From NCBI RefSeq assembly GCF_013408095.1, contig NZ_JACBZF010000012.1, positions 1 through 40,150 of the forward strand: 40,150 nucleotides of DNA, given 5' to 3'. A program made the position numbers and the translations under genes. Source of the DNA: Novosphingobium marinum. GTDB taxonomy: Bacteria > Pseudomonadota > Alphaproteobacteria > Sphingomonadales > Sphingomonadaceae. The notes below the pieces were generated by a model. The model did not search any database. It was not told the origin of the DNA and worked only from the letters and a program-made list of their open reading frames with translations. Shown one piece after another: positions 1-7,333 of this stretch (its first letter is position 1; each line of letters starts with the position of its first letter).

Positions 1-85
1 GGCCCTCAATCTGCCGCCGGATAGCCGCGCCGCCTAAGCGTTCGCTGATTGTTCGCCCTTAGCGTTGTTTAGCGTACCATCCACG

Positions 86-331
86 CTATGCCCTCGACTG
101 GACCAGCTTGCGCAGGTCGTCTAGATTGCGCGCCAGTCGATCCATGCTGTGGACCACGACAGTGTCGCCCTCGCGGGCGAAGGTGAGCATGGCGTCGAGC
201 TGGGGCCGGTTGACGTCCTTGCCCGATGCCTTGTCAGTGAACACGCGGTCGAGCGACTGTCCTTCCAACTGGCGATCGACATTCTGATCGAATGTGCTGA
301 CCCGGACGTAACCGATCCTTTGGCCTTTCAT
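86..331 (-). pseudogene. Truncated serine resolvase, N-terminal catalytic part
   Basis: This is the N-terminal half of a Tn3-type resolvase/invertase. The start at 331 (MKGQRIGYVRVST) is chosen because a GGGGGTGG ribosome-binding sequence lies just upstream. The nucleophile serine sits in YVRVST (S12), followed by the conserved DKASGKD and MDRLARN motifs. The frame stops at 86 after about 82 codons, whereas family members run to about 185-200 aa with a C-terminal helix-turn-helix. Similarity ends at LRKLVQ and the last residues (SRA) look like foreign DNA, so the gene was cut by another rearrangement near position 98. It differs from the resolvase inside the adjacent transposon and is probably the relic of a second Tn3-like element or a plasmid multimer-resolution gene. 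Bases 1-85 hold no recognisable gene, only short ACGCTAA-type repeats. Confidence 0.8.
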
Positions 332-344
332 CGCCACCCCCTGT

Positions 345-400
345 GCGATTTTGTCAGGTTGAAATCTATGACACAGCGCAACATACGTCAACAAAATCGC
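345..400. promoter_or_regulatory. Putative resolvase (res) site upstream of the truncated resolvase
   Basis: A 10-bp perfect inverted repeat (GCGATTTTGT at 345-354 and ACAAAATCGC at 391-400) lies directly upstream of the resolvase fragment. Resolvases of this family bind paired imperfect repeats just upstream of their own gene, so this is probably one res subsite together with the tnpR promoter. The remaining subsites are not clear by eye. Confidence 0.4.
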
Positions 401-493
401 ATCCAAACCCTATCCTGACAGAAGTTGGCGCGCCAGCCTGACGTCCGGTTAGGCTATACTCCAGATTGACATAAGGATAAGGGGGTCGATCAA

Positions 494-531
494 GGGGTCA
501 GTTCCGGCTGAGTGTGGAATCGTACGTTAAG
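494..531 (+). repeat. Left terminal inverted repeat of the Tn3-family transposon
   Basis: This 38-bp repeat starts GGGGTCAGTTCCGGCTGAGT and ends in CGTACGTTAAG. It matches the complement of 6419-6456 at 36 of 38 positions (CT versus TC at positions 15-16). The length and the GGGG start are typical of the Tn3 family. It includes the last codon and the stop of the resolvase gene. Confidence 0.93.
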
Positions 532-869
532 GGCTGGCGAGCGCGCGGATGCCGTGATCGCGGAGATTTCCGCTGGGATCGACATAGCGGTAGAGCGTTA
601 CCGGTTTGACGCCGAGCTCCTTGCAAAGTTGGGCGACGCTGGTGTCGCGATTAGCCATCGCGGCCTGGGCCAACCTGATCTGGGCCTTGGTCAGTGCAAA
701 TTTCCGACCGCCATGCCTACCACGAGCGCGCGCAGCTTCCAATCCAGCCATTGTGCGTTCGCGGATAAGCTCGCTTTCAAATTCGGCCAGCGTTGCGAAT
801 ATGCCGAATGACAGGCGGCCTGCCGGGGTTGTTGTATCAATCTGGGCGCCTTGCCCAGTGAGAACCTTA

Positions 870-1722
870 GGGTCCAGACTCATTCACAGCCAAAAGGCTA
901 CGGCGGTGGCGAGCGCCACCCCTGACAGGAAGTTGGCGGCGAGCTTGTCGTAACGGGTGGCGATGCGGCGGAAGTCCTTGAGGCGGCAGAAGGCATTTTC
1001 AACGAGGTGGCGGTCGCGATATCGCTGCTTGTCATAGCGGATTGTGCGCTTGCGATTGCGCCGACCCGGGATCACCGGAGTGGTGCCTGTGTCGCGCAGC
1101 GAACGCCGCAGCCGATCCGCATCGTAGCCCTTGTCACCGAGCAGATAGCGCATCCCGCTGGCGCGTTCGAGAAGGGCGGGAGCTGCGGCCACATCGCTGA
1201 CGTTGCCCGGCGTCAGCATCAGCGCGAAGGGGCGGCCAACGACATCGGTGAGGGCGTGGATCTTGGTGGTCCAGCCACCGCGCGAGCGCCCGATCGCCTG
1301 GATTGAATGCCCCCTTTTCCTCCAAACGCCGAACGCTGCGCCTTGATGTAGGTGCTGTCGATTGCGGTGCTGCGGGTCACGGCCCCGGCATCGACCAGAG
1401 CATCGAGCAACTTCAGCCAGAACCCGCGCCGCGACCACCGGTTGAACCGATTGTAAATCGTCGTCGATGGTCCGTATTGCGCCGGACAATCGCACCAGCG
1501 GCAACCCACCTTCAGCACATGCAAAATACCCGATATCACCCGCCGATCATCGACCCGCCGCGCGCCGGGCTGGTTCCTCGGCAAATGCGGCTCGATCGCC
1601 GCCCATGCTTCATCCGACAACCAGAACAACGAACACGACATGTTCAGGAACCTCCTATCCAGTGGAAAACCCTTGAATCAATGTGTCCGCTGCTTTTCAA
1701 GAAGCTGATTGAGTTTAGACCC
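870..1722 (-). mobile_element. IS5-family insertion sequence (IS427 group), 853 bp
   Basis: The ends form inverted repeats GGGTCCAGACTCATTCA (left) and the complement of the right end, GGGTCTAAACTCAATCA, flanked by a TA direct duplication (868-869 and 1723-1724). Length, two-frame transposase and TA target agree with the IS427 group of the IS5 family. It sits inside tnpR of the surrounding Tn3-family transposon and so arrived after it. Confidence 0.93.
884..1641 (-). CDS. IS5-family transposase made by -1 frameshift (orfA/orfB)
   Basis: The DDE transposase is encoded in two overlapping frames. OrfA starts at 1641 after a GGAGG site and carries the N-terminal DUF4096-like segment (SDEAWAAIEPHLPR) and the first catalytic aspartate (STAIDSTYIKA). 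OrfB carries GRSRGGWTTKIHALTD, the second aspartate in LLGDKGYDAD and the glutamate in LVENAFCRLKDFRR, and stops at 884. Slippage by -1 at the A4G5 run near 1310-1320 joins FGGKGG to HSIQAIGRS and gives a protein of about 252 aa. This A/G-run slippage is the known expression mode of IS427-group elements. All three acidic residues are present, so the IS is probably functional. Confidence 0.88.
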
Positions 1723-1996
1723 TAAGGCCGACCCCGCGCTGGTTAAGATCGGCGACGACACGGACGAGATGTTGCAAGCTGCGACCGAGACGGTCGAGCT
1801 TCCAGATTACCAGCACATCGTCTTTCCGGAAGGCCTTCAGGCAGGCCTCGAGCCCTGGTCTGTCGTCTCGCTTGCCCGAGGCCCTGTCGGAATAAATTTG
1901 CTCATTGTGGACGCCGGCGACGACCAGGGCATCGCGCTGGAGGTCGAGTGATTGACTGCCGTCAGCTTTGGACACGCGAGCGTAGCCGATCAGCAT

Positions 1997-2116
1997 GTTT
2001 CACAAACAATCGTTTGAGGTGGCCTGACGGGATCAAGGGATTTCATGTTGAGAGCTTTATCATTTCCCATATCAAATTCATACCATCATAAATGTCTTGA
2101 TTCGGAGTTTTGATAT
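1997..2116. promoter_or_regulatory. tnpR-tnpA divergent promoter and res region
   Basis: These 120 bp separate the divergent tnpR and tnpA starts. They hold an imperfect palindrome CAAACAATCGTTTG next to the tnpR start and a TATCAAA / TTTTGATA inverted pair before tnpA. Tn3-family transposons place the three-subsite res and both promoters here. The role is assigned from position and these repeats; exact subsites were not resolved. Confidence 0.55.
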
Positions 2117-5021
2117 ATGGCGCATCGCGTCGTCCTGACCGAGCGCCAGCGGACAGCGATTTTCTCATTGGCCACCGATGGGCACGGGTTGCTTCGACAC
2201 TACACTCTGGCGGACGATGACCTCGCCCATATCAAGTCTCGTCGTCGCCCCCGGAATCGGTTCGGCTTCGCTTTGCAGCTCTGTGCGTTCCGCTTTCCAG
2301 GACGACTGTTGACATCCGGTGAAGCGATCCCCCGCGAGGTTGTCGAATTCCTCGCTGCCCAACTTGGTGCAAAGCCGGAGGAACTGCTCACCTATGCCGC
2401 CCGGGAGGAGACCCGCCGGGAGCACCTCATCGCCCTGCGCCGGATTTACGGCTACAAGATGTTCTCCGGGCGATATGCTCGGGATTTCAAGGAGTGGTTG
2501 TGCCGGGAGGCGGAAGAGACGCGGTCCAACGAGGACATCGTCAGGCGATTTGTGGATCGTTGCAGGGAGACCCAGATTATTCTGCCAGCGGTTTCGACGA
2601 TCGAACGGCTGTGCGCCGATGCATTGGTTGCAGCTGAACGTCGCATCGAGACCCCGCATCGCGCGGTGGATCGACGGCGAGATGCGCAAGCGGATGATCG
2701 CCTTACTGACGGAAACGATGCCGGGCAATATCAGCCGGCTCGTATGGCTGCGCAAATTCGAGGTTGGCAATAACTCGGCGGCGGCGAACCGGCTGCTCGA
2801 CCGTCTCGAGTTCCTTCAGGATCTCAATTTGCCCGCCGCCGTGCTGAAAGGTGTGCCCGTGCACCGGATCTCACGGCTGCGCCGTCAGGGGGAGCGCTAC
2901 TTCACCGACGGGTTGCGCGACATCACCTCCGACCGGCGCATCGCGATCCTTGCCTGCTGCTGCGTCGAATGGGAAGCCGTCATCGCCGATGCGGTGATCG
3001 AGATCCATGATCGGATTGTCGGCAAGACCTGGCGCGAGGCCAAGCAACTCCACGACACCAGGATTGCCGATGCCCGCTCGACCGTGACCGACACCCTCCG
3101 GGGCTTCACTGCCCTCGGCACCGCGATGATCACGGCGCGTAATGATGGTGTGCCAATCGAGATCGTGCTCGGCCGGATGCCGGAATGGGGGCAGCTTGAT
3201 CAACTGGTAGCAACCGCCGCGCAGCTGAGTGCCACCATGGCCGACGAACCTTTGGCGCATGTCGGGATGGGCTATCACCGGTTCCGCCGCTATGCGCCGC
3301 GCATGCTGCGCTGCCTCAAAATCAAGTGCGCGCCCGTGGTGAAGCCATTGCTGGAAGCAGCCATCAAAATCCGCGATGCCAAGCCGCCCGGTGCCCCAGA
3401 CCCGGATTTTTTGCGGCCGGGCTCCAAATGGCGGCGCCACCTCAAGGTTCAGGACAAGGGTGACAATCGCTTCTGGGAAGTTTCGGTCCTGTTCCATCTG
3501 CGCGATGCTTTCCGGTCCGGCGACATGTGGCTCGCCCATTCGCGGCGCTACGGCGACATGAAGCAAGTGCTGGTACCGATGGCGGCGGCGCAGCAGGAAA
3601 TGGCCCAGCTGACGATGCCGCTCGATCCACAAACCTGGCTTGTGGATCGCAAGGCGCGACTGCTGGCGGGGTTGAAGCGTCTCGCCGCCGCCGCGCGCAA
3701 TGGGACCATACCCCATGGCAGCATCGAGAATGGTACGCTGCGGATCGACCGGCTGACCGCCGATGTGCCCGATGAGGCGAACGAGTTGATCCTGGATCTC
3801 TACCGTAGGCTGCCAGCGGCGCGGATCACTGACATCTTGCTCGAGGTCGACGCGGCCACCGGCTTTACCGAGGCGTTCACCCACCTGCGTACCGGCACCC
3901 CTTGCGAGGACAGGATCGGCCTGCTCAACGTGCTGCTGGCCGAGGGGCTTAACCTTGGTCTGCGCAAGATGGCGGAAGCCTCGAACACGCACGACTACTG
4001 GCAGTTGTCGCGCCTGGCCCGCTGGCATGTGGAGAGCGATGCCATGGATCAGGCGCTCGCGACAGTGGTGGATGCGCAGGGCAAACTGGATATGGCCCGC
4101 CACTGGGGGTTAGGCACAACTGCCTCAAGCGATGGCCAGTTCTTCCCCGCCTCCCGGCAAGGTGAGGCGATGAACGCGATCAATGCGAAGTATGGATCTG
4201 ATCCCGGGACCAAGGCCTACAGCCACGTAAATGACCAGTATGCACCATTTGCTTCGCGCCTGATCCCGGTGACAGCCAGCGAGGCCCCCTATATTCTGAG
4301 CGGCTTGCTGGCGAATGAGGCAGGTCGGCAAGTTCGGGAACAATACGCCGACACGACCGGCTACACTGACCGCGTCTTCGGCATGAGCGGGCTGCTCGAT
4401 CGGCGTCTCGTCCTGCGCATCCGCGATCTTCCTTCCAAGCGGTTCTATGTGTTCGACCCCGCCGCCACGCCGGCAGAATTGCGCAAGTTGGTGGCGGGCA
4501 AGAGCAGGGAGGACGTGATTGTTGCCAACTGGCCAGATCTGTTCCGAGCCATCGCGACGGTGAATTCGGGCCGGATCGAACCCCATCAGATGTTGCGCAA
4601 GCTCGCCAGCTATCCGCGCCAGCACAACCTTGCCGTGGCCTTGCGCGAGGTCGGTCGCATCGAACGAACGCTGTTCCTCATCGACTGGATTCTCGATGCG
4701 GACATGCAGCGCCGTGCCCAAATCGGGCTGAACAAGGGCGAGGCGCACCATGCACTGAAGAACGCGCTGCGGATCGGGCGACAGGGTGAAATCCGGGATC
4801 GCACCAGCGAGGGCCAGCACTTCCGCATCGCCGGCCTCAACCTACTCGCTGTCATCGTCATTTACTGGAATACCCTGCATTTGCACGAGGCCGTCGAAGC
4901 CCGGCGCCGCGATGGTCTCGACGTTCCGCCCGAGCTGCTCGCTCACATTTCCCCGCTGGGCTGGGCCCATATCCTGCTCACCGTCGAATATCGCTGGCCC
5001 AGGGACGCCGAGCCCGTGTAG
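2117..5021 (+). pseudogene. tnpA: Tn3-family transposase TnpA, single-base frameshift
   Basis: This is the replicative transposase of the surrounding transposon. The start at 2117 follows CGGAG. The first frame runs through the N-terminal DUF4158-like region to IERLCADALVAAERRIET. The rest (RIARWIDGEMRKRM onward to 5021) is in the next frame. Deleting one C from the CCCC run at 2652-2655 restores a continuous protein of about 967 aa, the usual length. The catalytic region is complete: D in TASSDGQFF, D in YSHVNDQYAPF and E in GLNKGEAHHALKNALRIG. The shift is either a real inactivating mutation or a sequencing error in a homopolymer. If real, no full-length transposase is made. Confidence 0.9.
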
Positions 5022-5056
5022 CAACGGCCAGAGCGCATGGCATGCCGGGAAGAATG

Positions 5057-5707
5057 ATGGTCAACGCGACGCACAAACCGCTGAACGAAAAGGCAATCCG
5101 CGCCTTGCTCGACAAGCACGCTTGTCCGATCGGCTACCACCAGCTCCGCACGCGATTGCTGGGTGCCATTGCCAGCCCTGATCCGGACGTTCAGCCCATG
5201 ACGGTGATCGCCAGCCTCTGGGGTGGAGAATTACCCGAGTTCGACAGCCTTGATGATGCCAATGAACTGCTTGGCGCCCTGGTGATGGCGCTTTGGAATG
5301 AATTGGCGGTGCACCAGGACCCCAAAGTACCATTCAGGGCCATGTCTGTTCCGCTGGAGCCGACCGCTGCCAATCTTAGGAATTATGGCATGGTTCGCGG
5401 CCAGGAGGCTGAAGGGTTCGTCGAAGGGCTGTTCAACGGGGCGGACGAAGCCGGCTTGCCCGAGCGCGCGCACGAGGCCGTCACGCATCTCGGCGACATC
5501 CGTGCCATGATGCTGGGCGTTGCTGACCTCATTGAGCGCACCGCCGGTGAGTCCGAGGATCGCGCCCAAATCAAGGAAACCATCAAGCACTTGCGAACCA
5601 TGACCGAAATCATGGAAGCCGAAATCCACGCTGCTATTCTGTCTTGCGTTCGCGCGCGGCAGCAAGGCCTGCCCGGTCTTACCGCGCCATGGCCAACCAG
5701 GCATTGA
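5057..5707 (+). CDS. Transposon-borne protein of unknown function, 216 aa
   Basis: The gene lies 35 bp after tnpA in the same direction, so it is probably co-transcribed. A GGGAAG site precedes two adjacent ATGs at 5054 and 5057; the second has the better spacing. The protein is mainly helical and soluble, with no signal peptide or membrane segment. Visible features are SLWGGELPEFDSLDDANELL, a middle WNELAVHQDP segment, EGFVEGLFNGADEAGLPERA, and a C-terminal helix rich in E and K. The alternation of short helices with a GF-x-x-GL motif weakly recalls the UPF0149/YecA fold, but that is not enough to assign a function. It is cargo of the Tn3 element and could be linked to the neighbouring toxin-antitoxin pair. 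Confidence 0.7.
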   Translation: MVNATHKPLNEKAIRALLDKHACPIGYHQLRTRLLGAIASPDPDVQPMTVIASLWGGELPEFDSLDDANELLGALVMALWNELAVHQDPKVPFRAMSVPLEPTAANLRNYGMVRGQEAEGFVEGLFNGADEAGLPERAHEAVTHLGDIRAMMLGVADLIERTAGESEDRAQIKETIKHLRTMTEIMEAEIHAAILSCVRARQQGLPGLTAPWPTRH

Positions 5708-5771
5708 GCGCCGGGCAGGCTGCGTGTGTTCTAGCGATTGCGGGCCGGCGCTTTTGCGATGCGACTGAGGC

Positions 5772-5805
5772 TTGACCAAGAACAACTTGAATTGGTATAT
5801 ACAAT
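5772..5805 (+). promoter_or_regulatory. Promoter and operator candidate of the toxin-antitoxin operon
   Basis: A TTGACC -35 (5772-5777) and TATATA -10 (5796-5801) are separated by 18 bp, 25-30 bp before the antitoxin start. The -10 region contains the perfect 8-bp palindrome GTATATAC (5795-5802), a plausible site for autorepression by the antitoxin, as is usual for such modules. Confidence 0.5.
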
Positions 5806-5829
5806 GTCATTACCTTTGGAGGCGTTGCG

Positions 5830-6096
5830 ATGAAAGCCGCTGTGTTCACGATGAAGCTGGAGCCTGATCTGCGGGCCGAGTTTATGGCCGAGGCCGAGGC
5901 CAGCCATCGACCAGCGTCGCAGGTTGTGCGGGAATTCATGCGGGCATTCATCCAGCAGCAACGCGCGCAGCGCGAGCATGATGCCTTCGTGCAGCGCAAA
6001 GTTGAGATCGCACGCGCCTCGGCACAAGACGGTCTTGGCCGATCGAACGAAGAGGTCGAAGCCGCCTTCGCCGCTCGACGTGCTGCCCATTCGTGA
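5830..6096 (+). CDS. ParD/RHH-type antitoxin
   Basis: This 88-aa protein starts at an ATG with GGAGG six bases upstream. It begins with a short beta segment (AVFTMKLEPDLRAEF) followed by a helix-turn-helix pair (MAEAEASHRPASQVVREFMRAFIQQQ), the pattern of ribbon-helix-helix antitoxins, and ends in a charged, probably flexible tail (NEEVEAAFAARRAAHS) that would wrap the toxin. Its stop overlaps the toxin start by four bases (GTGA at 6093-6096), so the two are translationally coupled. The family binds its own promoter and neutralises the partner toxin. Here the pair is cargo of the Tn3 transposon. Confidence 0.85.
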   Translation: MKAAVFTMKLEPDLRAEFMAEAEASHRPASQVVREFMRAFIQQQRAQREHDAFVQRKVEIARASAQDGLGRSNEEVEAAFAARRAAHS

Positions 6097-6377
6097 AAAT
6101 CGTCTGGACACCGGAGGCTGAACAGGACCGCGCCGAAATATGGGACTACCTGGTGGCCAGAGATCCTGCCGCCGCCCTTCGGGTCGACCAACCATTCAGC
6201 GAAGCCGTTGCCAAACTGGTCGATTTTCCAATGCTTGGCCATACGGGCTTGGTAGCCGGGACACGCGAAATCACCCCACACCGCAGCTATCGCATAATCT
6301 ATGAGATTGCGGGCGATACGGTCTGGATTTTGGTTGTAATCCATACAGCACGCCAATGGCCCCCGCTGCAGAATTAA
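6093..6377 (+). CDS. ParE/RelE-superfamily toxin
   Basis: This 94-aa protein starts at GTG 6093, overlapping the antitoxin stop. Family features are the opening strand and helix (VWTPEAEQDRAEIWDYLVARDP), LVDFPMLGHTGLVAGTREI in the middle and the C-terminal strands SYRIIYEIAGDTVWILVVIHTARQWP. The ending HTARQWP is the usual form in ParE proteins, which mostly poison DNA gyrase. RelE-type ribosome-dependent RNases share the fold, so the target is inferred from similarity to ParE. The gene ends 41 bp before the right inverted repeat of the transposon. Confidence 0.87.
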   Translation: MKIVWTPEAEQDRAEIWDYLVARDPAAALRVDQPFSEAVAKLVDFPMLGHTGLVAGTREITPHRSYRIIYEIAGDTVWILVVIHTARQWPPLQN

Positions 6378-6418
6378 CGCCCCCCCCGTTATCGTCGCAC
6401 GATGCGCGACAAGTTCGC

Positions 6419-6456
6419 CTTAACGTACGATTCCACACTCGACCGGAACTGACCCC
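6419..6456 (-). repeat. Right terminal inverted repeat of the Tn3-family transposon
   Basis: Its complement starts GGGGTCAGTTCCGGTCGAGT and ends CGTACGTTAAG, matching the left repeat in 36 of 38 positions. The adjacent host bases are AGCCC, with no copy at the other end. Confidence 0.93.
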
Positions 6457-6626
6457 AGCCCGTGGAGCCACTGAATCAGGACGATTACGAGCAGCAGAGC
6501 AAGCGCCCATCCGATCCGCTTGCCCCATCGTTCGCGCCGCTTTTGTGCATGCCACTGCCGGAAGGCAACCGGATCGCTCGGTTCGATCTCTACGACAATG
6601 TCGCGCCAGTTGCGTGGGCGGGGCAT
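6420..6626 (-). pseudogene. Small single-pass membrane protein gene cut by the transposon
   Basis: The start ATG at 6626 follows GGAGGTCC. The host-encoded part is 57 codons: a basic, tryptophan-containing cytoplasmic N-terminus (MPRPRNWRDIVVEIEPSDPV...KRRERWGKR) and one strongly hydrophobic helix (IGWALALLLVIVLIQWL). The reading frame then enters the right inverted repeat of the Tn3 element, which supplies the last eleven residues and the stop. The native C-terminus is lost or was short, and the function is not recognised. The gene shows the orientation and position of the transposon insertion. Confidence 0.6.
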
Positions 6627-6991
6627 GGACCTCCAATCTGACAGCTGAGAGCGGACAAACAGGCTCGCCCGTTCGGGCGGACCTGGCTGACAGGAAACCT
6701 TTTCTTTCGGCAAGGCTACCGAATCCCGTCACCAAAGCGAGACGAAAGTTCGAGTTCCTGTTTTCTGCACACCGAATGCGGCAAGCCGTGGCGGTTTTCC
6801 TTGTTATAACAATGGGATAGGAGATATCGGGAGTTGCCTTCTGCTGCACCTATTGAAGGCGGAGCACTTTTCTCTCGCATTATTATGGGGTTATTTGGTG
6901 CCCTTGGGGGCATCAGTTTCCGTGTTGCAGCCGGGGGCACCTGATCTATAATGGTGATCCGGTACGCGAACCGAGGACCTTAACGAAAAGT
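6627..6991. other. Intergenic stretch without a convincing gene
   Basis: About 365 bp between the cut membrane-protein gene and the ribbon-helix-helix gene. It contains a GC hairpin (CGCCCG-TT-CGGGCG, 6666-6679) without a clear T-run, and a promoter candidate near its right end. Open frames on the minus strand here lack a ribosome-binding site and show no family motif. Confidence 0.5.
6925..6952 (+). promoter_or_regulatory. Promoter candidate for the ribbon-helix-helix gene
   Basis: TTGCAG (6925-6930) and a consensus TATAAT (6947-6952) are 16 bp apart and lie 39-48 bp before the start of the downstream gene on the same strand. Confidence 0.5.
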
Positions 6992-7000
6992 GTGACGACA

Positions 7001-7288
7001 ATGAAAAAACCAACCAGCGTTGGCGTGAAGCTGACGAACGTTCTTCTTGATGAAGTTGATAGCCTCGCAGCCAGTAAAGGCACATCTAGGTCCGAGATCA
7101 TCCGTACCGCGCTTGCCATCGGCTTACCTCAGTTGAAGGCAGGCGTTTCCCCCGACATCGGACGCATCCTCACAATCTTCGAGTACACCCAGCTCGCCTT
7201 GTCGCTTATTGTCGATCGCCAATATCCTGAAGACGGGGACGAAATCTTCGACATGGCAGTCCGCAATGTGGAGGCATTTCATAGTTAA
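7001..7288 (+). CDS. Ribbon-helix-helix (CopG-like) DNA-binding protein
   Basis: The 95-aa form starts at ATG 7001; a GTG three codons earlier (6992) is equally possible because neither has a strong ribosome-binding site. The N-terminal 45 residues fit the RHH fold: strand SVGVKLTNVLLDEVDSLA followed by the helix pair ASKGTSRSEIIRTALAIGLPQL. The rest (FEYTQLALSLIVDRQYPEDGDEIFDMAVRNVEAFH) is helical and could hold a partner-binding surface. No toxin-like gene follows; the next gene is convergent and ends 45 bp away. It may be a plasmid regulator or an orphan antitoxin. Confidence 0.72.
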   Translation: MKKPTSVGVKLTNVLLDEVDSLAASKGTSRSEIIRTALAIGLPQLKAGVSPDIGRILTIFEYTQLALSLIVDRQYPEDGDEIFDMAVRNVEAFHS

Positions 7289-7333
7289 TATCTTCGTCCC
7301 TGTATAAGAGTGCCCTGGCTCTGCCCACTCAGA

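Larger units (their letters stand above)
527..1996 (-). pseudogene. tnpR: Tn3 resolvase TnpR, interrupted by an IS5-family element
   Basis: The N-terminal part (1996 down to about 1725) begins MLIGYARVS with the catalytic serine, then YSDRASGK and WKLDRLGRS. The C-terminal part (about 867 down to 527) carries TPAGRLSFGIFATLAEFE, the ELIRERT helix and the helix-turn-helix VAQLCKELGVKPVTLYRY. Removing the 853-bp IS and one copy of the TA duplication rejoins the frame exactly (GVGL-K-VLTGQGA), giving a 204-aa resolvase of normal length. The protein therefore was intact before insertion and is now split between the catalytic domain and the DNA-binding domain. The start ATG lies 120 bp from divergent tnpA, the standard Tn3 arrangement. 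Confidence 0.92.
494..6456. mobile_element. Tn3-family transposon, 5963 bp
   Basis: The element is bounded by 38-bp terminal inverted repeats beginning GGGGTCAGTTCCGG (494-531 and the complement of 6419-6456) that differ at two adjacent bases. Cargo: tnpR (minus), tnpA (plus), a 216-aa unknown and a parD/parE-type pair. The tnpR stop codon lies inside the left repeat. The five bases outside each end (ATCAA on the left, AGCCC on the right) do not match, so the usual 5-bp target duplication is missing, which suggests later recombination or a deletion. tnpR is interrupted by an IS and tnpA is frameshifted, so movement would need both functions in trans. Confidence 0.92.

Noticed and set aside
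2871..4103. Minus-strand frame of about 410 codons within tnpA
   Set aside because: Antisense to the catalytic region of a well-matched Tn3 transposase; no family features.
6716..6940. Minus-strand 74-codon frame in the gap before the ribbon-helix-helix gene
   Set aside because: Low-complexity start, no ribosome-binding site, and it overlaps the promoter candidate of the plus-strand gene.
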